Source: Liolophura sinensis (lineage: Eukaryota; Mollusca; Polyplacophora; Chitonida; Chitonidae). From it: a stretch of 64,000 nt of DNA. Numbering within the stretch: position 1 is the stretch's first letter; every line of letters begins with the position of its first letter. The position numbers were made by a program, and so were the translations under genes. The notes beneath the pieces were generated by a model that searched no databases, was not told the DNA's origin, and was given only the letters and a program-made list of their open reading frames with translations. This document shows, in pieces, positions 10,801 through 22,142 of this stretch. The stretch is taken from the NCBI RefSeq assembly GCF_032854445.1, contig NC_088300.1, positions 78,173,966-78,237,965 on the forward strand. The letters are read 5' to 3'.

Positions 10801-13800
10801 AACTCCGTTGCATACTGTTCAATAGACTGTCAAACAATACATTGGCCAAGTCATAAATATGTGTGTTCAGCCATTCAACAACTGGAAAAACCATGAGATT
10901 GTTTACGGCCAGAACCATCAACCAGAACTCAAGTACAGATGATAAATTTAGTTGGCAACAGGTGTAAAATGCTGTGTACTTTAGAGGGATAAAAACTGAA
11001 GTTTTGTGGGACACTGGGGCACAGGTGTGTCTCTTGCCAATTCACTGGGTTAAAGAACACTTACCTCAATTGGAAATAAAACCTGTGGCAGATATCCTTG
11101 GAGACAGTAATTTAACAGTATCAGCAGCTAATGGGATCAGTATCCCATTCAAGGGTTGGCTCCCAATAAACTTCCATTTACGAGGAGACAATAGCAGTCA
11201 GAAACTTAGTGTCCTATTCCTGGTGTCCGATGTAAAGGGCATGAGTGAGCCTATTAAAGGATACAATGTGATCAAGTTCTATCTGGACAACAGTCGTGAA
11301 CCTGGACTTGGCTTTAAGGTTAATTTGATTCAGTCAGGTTTACCCACTATAGATAAGAGAACATTAAATGCTGTGGTTAACTTAATTAATCAGAAAACAA
11401 ACACAGAATTGGGCTTTGTAACTACAGGTAGAAAAAGCTACAAAGTGCCAGCCGGAGAGACTGTTGTAATAAAATGTTTCACAAGAGCAAGAGTCGATGA
11501 CCGTTCAGATGTAATGTTAGAGCCAAATGTGGAGCATTTGTGGCCTGAAGGTGTACAGGTTCATGGTTCATTGGTGACTGTTAACAGAGGGACCAGAGTG
11601 GCTGTTGATGTAATTGTAACAAATGGGTTAACACAAGAAGTTAGTATTAAAGGGGGTTGCCATGTTGGCACATTGCATCAAATTGCATGCAACGGTCATT
11701 CCCATAAATGTTGTAAAGTCTGTAGAAACTTCACAGTCAGGTGTTACACATAATCATGGAAAGGAACTGTGGCATCCGCCAATCAACATAACAAACAGTT
11801 GTCTAACAGAAGAACAGAAATATAAAGTCAGGCAAATGTTGTATGAAGAATCTTCCGTGTTTGCAAGGGATGAAAATGACATTGGCTTTGCCCCAGGCCT
11901 GCAGTTAGACATTAAGTTAACAGATGATTCGCCAGTTCAGCAGAACTACATATCCGTGCCAGTTCCTCTCTACCAGGAAGTCAAAGACTATTTAATAACG
12001 CTGATCGAGAATGAATGGGTAAGGAAAAGTAAATTACAGTTTTCTAGCCCAATGGTTTGCGTCCGGAAAAAGGACGGCTCTCTACGTCTTTGTATAGACT
12101 ACCGGAAGCTAAATCGGAAGACTGTTCCAGCGAGACTGCCAATCCCAAGAATCCAGGATGCCTTGAACACTTTAGGTGGGAAACGCTGGTTTTCCCTACT
12201 GGATCAAGGGAAAGCCTACCATCAAGGGTTTGTAAAGGAAGAGTGTCGGCACATGACAGCATTTATTAGTCCTTGGGGACTGTACAAATGGAATAGGATT
12301 CCCTTCAGCCTTTCCGGTGGGCCAGGCGTCTTTCAATCCTTTATGGAGGAAATCCTTAGTGACATGCGGGACAAGATCTGTATTCCCTACTTGGACGATG
12401 TACTCGTATTCAGCGATACCTTCGACGACCACCTCCAGCACACTAGAAAAGTGCCTCGCCGTCTCAGGGGCAGAGGGATAAAACTGAAACCAAAGAAGTG
12501 TGAGATGTCTCGTGAGGAGGTTTGACATCTTGGCCACCTGGTGTCAAGGGATGGCTATCGGATGGACCCGGCTGAGAAAGAGCCTGTGCGAAAACTCAAA
12601 GACACTCCTCCACAGATGGTAGGACAGCTTCCTCGGATATTACCGGAAATACCTGGCCAACTTTTCTAGACGAGCAAAAATGCTGTATGATCTCTTGAAA
12701 AGGAAAGAATCCCCTCAGAAGTCAAAACTGCGTAAAAAGTCCAAGTACGCCCAAGTAAATCCTAAACAAACTATCCAGTGGACGGCAGAACATCAAGAAA
12801 CACTAGATGAACTGGTTGATGATCTGCTGTCCGAACATGTCATAGCGTACCCAGATTTTGGTAAGAAGTTCATTCTTCATGTGGATGCAGCGCAGAAGGG
12901 CTTAGGAGCTGTGTTATACCAAACGAGGGACAATGGACAGTTCGCTGTGGTTGCCTATGGGTCGAGGACGTTAACTCCTGCAGAAGAGAAGTATTACCTG
13001 CATTCCGGGAAATTAGAGTTCCTAGCCCTCAAATGGGCAATCTCGTGAGAGATGAGAGATTTCGTGATTACCTATATTACTCTCCTGGATTTGAGGTTTT
13101 TAGTGACAACAACCCATTGACTTATAGCTTAACAAGTGCCAAACTGGACAGTACACCGAATTGTCGGACTTCAAATTCACAATAAGGTATAAACCAGGCA
13201 AAATAAACTATGATGCCGATGGGCTTTCAAGGATGCCTCTTGATATCAATGAAGCCAGGAAACAGCACCCAGAGGTCATCACCCAGGATGCATTGCAAGC
13301 TATCATTAGTGGTGTAAATACTACAACCCGTCCGGACAATGTTCTGATCGCTTCGGTGTCCAGTAATGTAAACCTTGTGGCAGAGTTCAAGGTGACCGAC
13401 TGTGCTACACCGTTGCAAAGAATACCCTTGCAAGAGATTATTAAAGCGCAGAAGGGCGATGAAGACATTGGCGTTGTGATACCGCATGTCAAAACTGGTA
13501 AGCGCCTTTCATTCAATCAGATGAAAGTACCCTTACAACTGCTGAAAGAATTCAGCAAGCTGAGCTTCGACGAAAATGGTGTGCTCGTGAGGAAGAACAC
13601 GTTACCTGCAGGAACAGAACGTACTCAGATTGTGCTTCCAAAGAAGTGGCGAATACTTGTTATGAAAGAACTGCATGACAATATGGGACACATGGGCGCT
13701 GAATGAGTGATCTCACTGATACGAGAGCGCTTCTACTGGCCCAAGATGGCGGCTGAGGTAGAACATTACGTCAACAGTGAGTGTGGGTGTCTCAAGGACA

Positions 13801-16800
13801 AGGTGCCAACCAAAGCTACTCGAGCACCTCTCCAACCAATTGTGACCAGCTCACCGTTTGAACTGGTGTGCATTGACTTTGTCCATCTGGAAAAAGCTAA
13901 GGGTGGGTTTGAGTACTTGTTAGTAGTTGTTGACCACTTTACTCGCTTTGCGCAAGTGTACCCCACAAGGAATAAGGCTGGGAAAACTGCAGCTGAACGG
14001 ATTTTCAGTGACTTTAGTCCCCGTTTCAGATTCCCGGCACGCAAACAAATATGAAACAAGCGTACAGACTGGCTTCTGAAACAGCAGCAAAATCAGCAGC
14101 AAAGGGCAAGAAGAACTACAACAGCAAAATGATGTCAAACATCCTTCAGCCAAATGACAGGGTTCTTGTCCAGAATTTATCAGAACGAGGTGGACCTGGA
14201 AAACTGAGATCATGGTGGGAAGACAAGGTGCATGTTGTCCAGCGCCTAAGCGATGACAGTCCTGTCTATCAGGTGAAAGCTGAGGATGGAACTGGCAAAG
14301 ATCGGACATTGCACAGAAACCTGCTCGCCTTGTGATAATCTTCCATTGGAGCTGCCAAAACCTACTCGAACAAAGTCAGGAATACTTCGAAAAGTGAAGG
14401 AAAAAGGGAAGCGCGACACTGTGGAACACCCAGAGACTGATTTGGATACTGATTTTGATTGGCAAGAGTGGTTCGTAGAACAATGACAGAGTCCATTCAA
14501 GCTTAACCCTCAGGCTGAGTCTTTTCATTCCGAGAACTGAAGTGACACAACACGAGGACACTCTCTACAGTGGATCGGATGCGGCCAGTGATAGTGTTCA
14601 TTCCAGTTCCGATTGTGACAACGAAGATAATGGAACTGTGCAAACCACAGTCCCGGCTGACTTACGACACAATGGGAAATGTCACTGAGTACCGATCGCC
14701 GCCTTGTTTGAGGACAGTAAATTGTGACGGAGTAACCGTGGCGTGGCCATGGCAGTTTTTTCCCCTGGGGATAGGCTCACCAATTCCGATGTTGTGGACC
14801 CCATTGCAACCAGTGTGTCAGTGAATTGAAGACTTGATTGTTGGGACTGTGAACTGTGGCAGTTAAGTGTTAAATAACATTTCCTTTGTAGATTTTGCTG
14901 TTTAAATTTTGAACTGATCCAGAACATTGGGATTGTTGAATTTTTAGTAGAAGTTATGATCAGTTACAGTTGATTCAGCTGTTGAGTATTACAAGGGCAC
15001 GAGACTTTAAAAGTGATCCAATGAAAAAGTTGCTGTTTTCAATGTAGTTTTATGAAAGACTGGAAAACAGGCAAGGTAATGTAATCTTCCTACCTAATTG
15101 TAGAAGTAGCATCACATGAATCTGTTGAGAACAGAAATTTGACATGGATTTTGTTAGATTGGCCATCTAATAAAATTTGCGTTGAATATGCCTAGGTTAT
15201 TATCTCATCGGTGATGTAGCGATAGATTTGGTGGAATCAGTTGAAGTGTGGATGAGCCATGAACGTAGCTAATGTCGGGACGACATTTATTTAGAGGGGG
15301 AAAGTGTAGCGATCGTAGGTAATTAGCAATGTTGTTCTAAGGGACATAACTCTTAGGTGTTACACAGGAGGGGAATCCCCAACATGTGCATTGACACTGA
15401 GTGAAAAGTTCTATACCATCTAAATAATTTGTCTCGTCTAGTCTGTGTTACATTGCGCCAGACCATAGGAAGGGCAACATTTGCGAAAGTTCAATAGCTT
15501 TCAAATCAAATTTCCTCATCGTCTGAAGCTAATACATTTGTGTTATGTTTGCTACTTTCACCATGGAGGTTATGTTTTTGCCAGAGTCTATTGGTTTGTC
15601 TGTCTGTATGTCTGCAACATTATGGAAAAGTTATTGATGGATTTGGATAAAATTTTGCGCACAACTCTCTCCAATAACCAATCCATTCACTTTTGGTTGT
15701 GAACTGGATTGGATTAAGACATACATGTATGCATCTTTCCTTTGTGCTTGGTGGGGAACTTTTGAAATAGTTGCAGAAGTTTACGGCATCATTGGATGAT
15801 TTGTGTTCTGTTTTGTACAACACCTTGGGAAGCCATAGTTTATTGTATAGGCATTTATTTTTATTTCAGATTTACAAACCTACAAGAAGATGAAAGCTAA
15901 AGTGGTCCTGATGGAGGAACAGAAAGAAGCAGTTAGAGCTCGTTTGAATTTGTTACTTGCAGAAGAGAAAGGTATACTAGAACCAGCTGTGGAAGCTTAG
16001 AGATCATAGACACTGGGGCATGTGTCTTCATTGATTTTATTTGGTTGTTGTTTAATACCATACTGGAGAATTTGGCAAGTACCTGACAAAGCTTCCCATG
16101 TGTGCATACCACAATATTATTGGTGAGTGGTCTTAACAAACATAAGACTGTACATACGGCCCAATTAGTGCAATTCACCAATGCTTCACAAACACTGAGT
16201 GAGAGTGGGTGAGTCTAGAAATTTCCTGTCCAAAATTCAGCTTTACAATGTCATGGATTGGTGCTGATCTTTTGTGCTGTGACTTCGTCTCTTTACATGA
16301 TGGAGGGTTAGTCAGTGCATTTTAACATGGACAGGTAGATACAATAAATAATATTATCCATAATCGATGACTTTCACTTCCTGAGATAATTACTTCAATT
16401 TTTTAGGTACTTCAGTACTAAAGTAGAAGTTATTGTTTATTATTTATACATCAGTGAAATCCCAGTATTTCCATCACTGATCTTCACTAGGTAGATATCA
16501 CTTTTGTTATTAAATTTGGTTATTACACTACTGGAGACCTTCACTCATGACCCACGGTCGTGCACTTCCGCGCAATATATAGTTCGCCAAAAAAAGAGGT
16601 AGAAATTCTTCATGTGCTTAATTTACGTAAATACCTATATTGCATTAGCATTAAGCACCTTTGTAGAATGTATAATTACTTACAGACAGCGTTTAAAACT
16701 GTAAAAACGTTTTCTGAGCACGGACGTGAACGAAATTGCAGCACGTATGAATAGAATCAGAAATACGACAAATATGGCACATTGCTTATTTTTTTCACGG

Positions 16801-19800
16801 ATGCAACAGACACACTGATATGGATTTATATACATGTAGAGAAAATATCAGGATATAAGCAAGACATTCTAGTATGTCTTGTGCTTGAGTTGCCCACATC
16901 ACCAATGAGCCAGGATTTACTCCCAATTCTTCGTTCGCTGAAATGTTGTTGGTATTTGTTTGTTTTTGTTTTGTTTTTCTACGCAAATGTGTTCACTTTT
17001 TTCTTGTTAGATCTGCAGGGGAAGGTAAAGGTAGAAAAGCAGAAGGTGGACTCTGTAGTGCAGGAGAAGAAGAGAGTGTCTGAGATACCACAGACAGGAC
17101 CAGAGTTCACCAGGTGGGTTATCTGCAGTTTGAAGGCTTACTGGTACTACTAGTACAACACCAATGTGACATCATTTGCAAAGCATCCTGTTTCACAAAG
17201 CGATTATTAAACTGACTATAGCTATCATAACTAGATACATATGTTAAATACATATGTTGCCTTGCTCTTTGCTATCAACTTAGCCTGCAGTCATTTCTCT
17301 GTTTGAGTTCCATTGATATCATGAGGTCAAGTTGATTGGTGTTGTAAGAGGTTGCATGAAGGCCTGTCGCTTTACATATTGTACGTACTACTTTTGATCT
17401 GATGTTGAAAAGTGACATATATACATACATATATGCCCGTCAACATTCTTCTTAGCCGGAACTATGCAGTATCTAGTGGCTCTTGGGCAATAACATCAAC
17501 AGCCAGAAATGAAGTTGAGAATTAGACTTGTGATTGTAAGTTTCTGGGGAAATCAGATGTTGGGGGTTGAGGGTATTGAGGGAAGTAGAACATATCATAG
17601 ATCTAAACAAACAAGGCTTTTTCTCTTACCCAGTACAGGCTTACCACAATATGGCTGTAATAATGTTGATGTGGCATTAAGACATCATAACTATTCATTT
17701 ACTAACATTTTTACAGTTTTATCAGTACGGGTAACTTAATGAATGTATTTGCTTGGATAAATTAAAGACTTGTTAAAATTTAGGGTAATGTAAATTGTAA
17801 TCCACTGTTTTCATAGATTGCACAAGGAGCTCGAAACTTTGAAGACACAAAATTATGAGAAGGATTGCCAAGAGTTACAGCAGGAACTACAAAAACTACA
17901 GCAATGTCTTTGGCAGAAGCAGGTGAAAAGCCAGAGGGTGTTAGCTGTGGGAAGACATCAAAGGAAGGTCCCCTTGTTCTCCTGTCAGGTATTGCTGCTT
18001 TTGTTAACAACCACCAACTGAAAGTGGCCTCATTTTGACGTACAGTTCTGTTAAAAAATAATTTCATCGAAAATTCGACTATGTCTGAGAAATTAGCATC
18101 AGGTGAAAAATTAAAAAACACTTTTATCAAAATCCTAATTAGAGCCATGGCTCTGTTTTAGATTGTCAGTCGGGTTACGCCCAAGAAACATTGTTAATGA
18201 TGGACTGGAGTGGCAGTTATTGCAGTCAGGTATTGCAATTAACACAATACCTGATTTTTGTTGAATTGTGTATTAACCTTCATGCAGAGAGGGTATTCTG
18301 ACTTCGACAAGTGAATAGGCACTTATGTACAACAGATGAAGTGGTTTGCACAGTTATTCCCCTTTATGTGACTTGTTTCATAATTATCCTCCTGTGACCC
18401 CATCCCCTCCCCCCACTGATAAAGTGTTCTTTGGTTTTACTGACGCATTTATTTTTCTAACTATTTATGTAGTAAATTTGTCCACTTTAACATCAAAAAT
18501 ATATTTTCCCTAACTTCCATGTGCCACCATGTCATACCACAACATGCAGCTTGCACTTTTCTCTACAACATATCAAACAATCAACCTAGCATGACCACCA
18601 GTTTTTGAGCTGTGGTTGCTGGAAATGAAGTCATAACATTTTGTCACCTTCTTAACCTCCTGGAATGGTGGGTAGTAACACCGGGCAAAAAGCTCTATCA
18701 GTTCTATCCAAAACTGACAAAATTCTGATATATTTTAACAAGGTGTGAAATAACAGTGCAGAAATTTGTAGAGTATCAACAACACAACATGTCTGTCATG
18801 TGTGTGGCAGTATTATCCAATCAGTTCCCCTTCACTCTTCAGTTTGGATCCAATTATACAAATGTCACATATGTAATCTTTAGCCCAAGCCTCTTTTGCC
18901 AATAAGAAATGAAGGAATGGATTCAGAAACTTGTTCAAAAATATTTGGAAGGATATTGTCTATTTGTTCTTTTTTTTATTTTTTATTAACTTACGCAAGC
19001 TCTCACTAATTTATGAAAAAAAAATGGGTGATGACAAAATGCATCTGAGCATAACATCCACACCAAGATTAAACTTAAAAAAATTAATAAACCTTGCAAT
19101 TTATCATGCCAGATAGGGCATAATCTCTTTAGTCAACTAGACATTTCATCTGAGTAAGCAGTCTTGATATTTTTTACTTTTTTATTCACAGTGTATTTTT
19201 TTTTGATGTTTTATTCCATACTCCAGAATATTTCACTATTTCACTATTTATACTCTTTGAAGATCAACTTTACTCAGAATAATCCAAATCCCACATGCTT
19301 GTCTCAAAGACACAAATGTGTTCTCTTTTTTAACTTTTTCAGTTCCTTTTTTTTTAACAGCCACATACTAATTTGCCAACCAGCAATATTCTTAAAGTGA
19401 GCAACTTCTCTCAGTCCACACGGGGAAGCCCCCATATTTTTCAGTAAATATCAGATCTGCTCTGCAGGAAAAGGTTTGTACATGTTTCCTGCTGCACTTA
19501 TCATTGTTTTTAGATTATCCTCTATTTTTCTATATGTTGTAGTGTAGAAGGAGAATCAGGGTTTTGTTTTTTTGTTGAGGTTTTCTGCAGAGACTTCAGG
19601 TTAGTTAGCTCTGTCATAGACACAGGTACAAAAGGGCATTGTCAAAACATCAGTTTTATCAGGGGAGGTTTGAGTTTGCACTCTTTTATTGCTGCAGATA
19701 AAAATGTCCTACTGTATCATGTGACCTAACAGAAATGTTTGGCAGATATATATGATTACATTTACTACAACATTGGCCTCTGAGAAAAGTTATTTAGAAT

Positions 19801-20309
19801 AGACCTGGGGTATACATACTATGTCCCAGAATAGAGGAACAGTGAAAAACATTAAGGGGCTGAAAGTTTTGTGGACTTATGAAGTCCCTTAAGGAAATGT
19901 GCTCATCCAGAAAATACTGAGACAGCTGATTGGTAAATTATTGTGAACAAAAGTTGTCTAGCATTTTGGATACATACATACATACATATTTGGCCCGCTA
20001 ATATACTGATAAGGAAGCTTGTAACCAATTTTGTATTTGCAATTTACAGCTTAATATGTACAAGTCATATACAAGATTTGTTACCGCTGTAAACCTCATT
20101 ATGTGTGTGCTATGCACATCGTTAGATTCACTGCACTAATCAATCCTGGAGTAAATGTTTTGGGGAATTTTTGTTTATTTTGTTGACAGGGATCAAACCC
20201 AGATGTTGGTTTAGAGGATGATTTGAGTTTTGCTGAGTTAAAGGATGTATTCAGTGAGGACTTGACTGCTGTACCTCAGGGAAGTTTGTCTGACATGGGG
20301 CACGGATGA
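7824..20309 (+). CDS. CCDC172: CCDC172-like coiled-coil protein (TEKT2-binding family), eight exons
   Basis: Complete spliced gene. Exons: 7824-7908, 8451-8536, 8976-9092, 9296-9461, 15870-15971, 17011-17113, 17817-17922 and 20190-20309. All phases agree and the product is 294 residues, against about 258 in human. The N-terminus ([18 protein letters not shown], then [12 protein letters not shown]) matches the start of vertebrate CCDC172 in order and spacing, and exons 6 and 7 ([20 protein letters not shown], then [16 protein letters not shown]) match its C-terminal half. Almost the whole protein is predicted heptad-type helix, rich in Glu, Lys and Gln. Exon 8 adds an acidic tail ([16 protein letters not shown]) that I cannot place in the family. 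CCDC172 (TEKT2BP1) is known as a tektin-2 partner in sperm flagella, so an axonemal role is likely by homology. The fourth intron holds a 6-kb LTR retrotransposon in the same orientation. Confidence 0.85.
9478..9697 (+). repeat. 5' LTR (220 bp)
   Basis: Starts TGTAGCGATC and ends GGGCAACA. It matches the 3' LTR apart from two indels. A block of about 60 bp (roughly 9554-9613, containing GATTGGTTGATCGGGAGGAT) is present here and absent from the 3' LTR. Confidence 0.9.
9701..9718 (+). other. Primer-binding site of the LTR element
   Basis: Three bases after the 5' LTR, TGGCGAGCTTGCCAGGAT starts with the expected TGG, the complement of a tRNA CCA end. The primer tRNA is not identified. Confidence 0.65.
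9754..10896 (+). CDS. Retrotransposon Gag with CCHC knuckle and MYND zinc finger
   Basis: Open frame of 380 residues from the ATG at 9754; the upstream in-frame GTG at 9730 is an unlikely start. The first ~250 residues are an alpha-helical Gag-like region. A CCHC zinc knuckle ([14 protein letters not shown], 10609-10650) follows, as in nucleocapsids. A second cysteine cluster at about 10750-10857 has the spacing of a MYND finger: CIQCG, then [15 protein letters not shown] and a final C. A MYND domain is normally a protein-protein interaction module and is unusual at the end of a Gag. This frame is intact, unlike pol, which lies in the -1 frame relative to it. Confidence 0.8.
   Translation: MGSVETEFEIKALDTAMKGSKQVHADEKSADNHKVFKKDLKFTGQINGSAGISFANVIRQLQAAELKGYSEAEILDAVVTAINPSQHLRSYLEGKTDLDLPVLRKLLRRYFKEDSATDLYKLLCEASQDTKEDTLDFTVRILDLGQKVVFVSREDDSGLMYDTLLVRRRTLRSIHTALRDVAVSQDMKELLEGNPTDEEIVDAVTKSMSAYEERQTKSGTVKTKKAGVHSAQADGETTGDTVDSVTDLVRDLKTEVMAMREELAKRQTKGGCQNWRKSGAEKCNHCFICGLEEHFKAGCKARKPVGKGNRSGNDNRSPQRGRVMARNESPPGCIQCGKMLTKVLQCTGCNSVAYCSIDCQTIHWPSHKYVCSAIQQLEKP
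10974..14335 (+). pseudogene. Broken pol of the Ty3/Gypsy element
   Basis: Domains in order: an aspartic protease with DTGA at 11010-11021; a reverse transcriptase (about 11800-12520) with YLDD at 12388-12399; RNase H (about 12780-13045) with a [11 protein letters not shown] core; an integrase zinc-binding region around 13650-13800; the start of the integrase core with its first Asp near 13876; and a GPY/F-like C-terminal module (14051-14335). Lesions: a frame change between protease and reverse transcriptase near 11.7 kb; an in-frame TGA at 12523-12525; a frameshift near 12.6 kb; a stop and frameshift near 13045; a stop at 13704; and a deletion near 14044 that removes the rest of the integrase catalytic core. 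It is not functional. Confidence 0.9.
14336..15291 (+). other. Retrotransposon 3' region without a clear ORF
   Basis: Short acidic frames follow the integrase tail (for example up to 14486) and look like decayed pol C-terminus. No envelope-like ORF (signal peptide, transmembrane segment) is seen. Confidence 0.5.
15292..15304 (+). other. Polypurine tract
   Basis: AGAGGGGGAAAG-type purine run immediately 5' of the 3' LTR, as expected for plus-strand priming. Confidence 0.75.
15305..15479 (+). repeat. 3' LTR (175 bp)
   Basis: Same termini as the 5' LTR (TGTAGCGATC ... GGGCAACA). It has an extra block of about 25 bp (containing TCTAAGGGACATAACTCTTA) and lacks about 60 bp found in the 5' LTR. 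The following TTTG repeats the base pairs before the 5' LTR. Confidence 0.9.
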
Positions 20310-20613
20310 CTAATGACTGTAAAACTTCTATATTATGGATGTAAAGAAGCATTTGTGAAAATTTGTACATGTAACTGCAGCTTGTTATGCATGTATAGGG
20401 TTGAATGTCTTTTGTGCTTTTTTGTTTGGCATAATCACTTTGTCAGGAAAAGTATGTTTTAGTGCTAGACTTACCTTTTCCTTTTAGGATATCATCCTAT
20501 CTTCCCCAAAACAACCCCTCAAAGCACATTTGTAAAGATTAGTATAATTCCCAGAATTTAGAAATAATGAGTCGCAGAGCAAGCACAGTATATCCTGTTC
20601 ATGCCGAGGATTA

Positions 20614-20619
20614 AATAAA
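20614..20619 (+). terminator. Candidate polyadenylation signal of the CCDC172-like gene
   Basis: AATAAA about 305 bases after the stop codon, with a second AATAAA about 12 bases on. This is a plausible but untested 3' end. Confidence 0.4.
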
Positions 20620-20949
20620 GGAATAAATGACATGATTCATCTGAAACATGACTTCCTCAATTATCACAATACCTGCTATACAATACATTCCATGATTACA
20701 AAAATAATCAGAAAATAATAGCGAATATCATCTCACTTAACATCCTTCTCTCCCAAGTTAAGCAAGTCCATGTCAATGTATTTTTCCCATTACGTGCACA
20801 GAATATTCCCTCTAAACACAGACATACATCCAGGATTGCACTTGTTGAATAAAACAAAATGTTTTCAGATGACACAGTATTTTAATCTTTGAACTACAGC
20901 TCACAAACAAACTGCACACTGCTATGTTCACCTTTGGAAATTCATATTT

Positions 20950-21172
20950 TGATTTATTTATTTCATTGGTATTTTTTGGCGTACTTATGAACGATGGCTG
21001 GTATTATAAATGGACTTGAAACCATCTGCAGGTTATTGGCAAACCTTCCCAAGATTGAGCGAAGAGGAAGCCAGCATGAACTGGACTTGAACTCACATCA
21101 ACAGCATGGGTGCGAGCCTTTCGAGTTATGCGCAGCTCTGACATGCTAACCACTCAGCCATGGAGGCACCAG
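20950..21172 (-). mobile_element. Degenerate copy of the tRNA-headed SINE
   Basis: On the minus strand it begins with a GGTGCCTCCATGGCTGAGTGG head, then has AGTCCAGTTCATGCTGGCTTCC, and ends near an A/T-rich tail at the left. It matches the full copies at 52771-53038 and 59019-59298 throughout, but with many substitutions. Confidence 0.65.
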
Positions 21173-21360
21173 TTCATGTTTTGCATGGAACCTCGTGTGA
21201 GTGTAGGTAGTGTCTGCTTTCCATGGCAAGAAAATTCAGAAACCCCACCAAATTGATAAGAAAAATATAGAAAATCCCATTGTATGCATGAAATATTTAA
21301 AAAATTTAGATGGAGTACAATGCATTTTCTTCCAAGGTAGTAATGGCCAATGTCCTCTAT

Positions 21361-22142
21361 CAGGGCCTAATCTGGCCTCAGAAGGGCAGGGGGTGGAACC
21401 ACCGGTGAAGGGCACCTCATTGTTGAATATTTCGATTCTCATACATTTTTAAGGGCCTCGGATCCTACGGTTGACCTCCACCCCACGTGTACACCACAAC
21501 ACATACCTGGCCCAAAATTCAGTCTAAGGATGGCTTGTATTTACTGATATGTGGAGAACTCTGCCATCCGGAATGACATTTGCATCTGATCATCACATTG
21601 TATCATAGGTACTCCAGGCCATCATTAAAAAGTCGTTTGTTGCGGGTAACAAACACTGTTTATTAAAGTCGGGTCGGTTGGTCGGCATTTTTTTTTTTTG
21701 AAAGTAATTCCCCAACGGCATAATCTGAATGCTAATTCAATTATCACGGGTTCAGTTTTCCTCACCTGCTTCAGGGCATACATTTCCAATTTTAAATACT
21801 CTGTAAAAACTTTGTTGTTTTCATAACCAAGTTCTTTCACATTGAAGTCAAATATTCCTTTTTGATCCTGGATCCAACCTTAAATTTGAGTAAATTTACA
21901 AACTTTAAAGCTAAACCACTGAAGTTGAAAGGTATCCATTGCTTTCGCCACACAGAAATTGTATTTGCCAAAAGTAATGTGGCGAATGGGCTAGTCGAAG
22001 CCTAGCGACTAAGTAATCCGAGTCTTATAATGAATTCAAGCCGTTTATTGTTCTTTTCTGTTTTTTTTTTTACCCAAAGGGCACTTCGAGGGAACAGCAG
22101 CGTCTGGTAATCGGAGGCTGAGAAGGGCTGGATTAGGCCCTG
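21361..22142. mobile_element. Candidate non-autonomous DNA transposon with CAGGG ends
   Basis: Left end CAGGGCCTAATCTGGCC (21361-21377) and right end GGCTGGATTAGGCCCTG (22126-22142) are inverted copies with few mismatches. CAGGG termini are common in hAT-type elements, but no 8-bp target duplication is visible, so the class is open. No transposase ORF lies inside. Confidence 0.45.

Larger units (their letters stand above)
9478..15479 (+). mobile_element. Degraded Ty3/Gypsy LTR retrotransposon inside intron 4
   Basis: Full-structure LTR element: 5' LTR, primer-binding site, gag, broken pol, polypurine tract and 3' LTR, flanked by a 4-bp target duplication TTTG (9474-9477 and 15480-15483). The domain order protease, reverse transcriptase, RNase H, integrase places it in Ty3/Gypsy (Metaviridae type). 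It carries several inactivating lesions in pol and cannot be autonomous. It lies in the sense orientation of the host gene, and removing it leaves the host exon phases intact. Confidence 0.92.

Noticed and set aside
14336-15291. Envelope gene of the LTR element
   Set aside because: No frame longer than about 85 codons and no signal peptide or membrane segment.
16560-16754. 64-codon frame in CCDC172 intron 5
   Set aside because: No domain, no splice support and AT-rich composition; consistent with chance.
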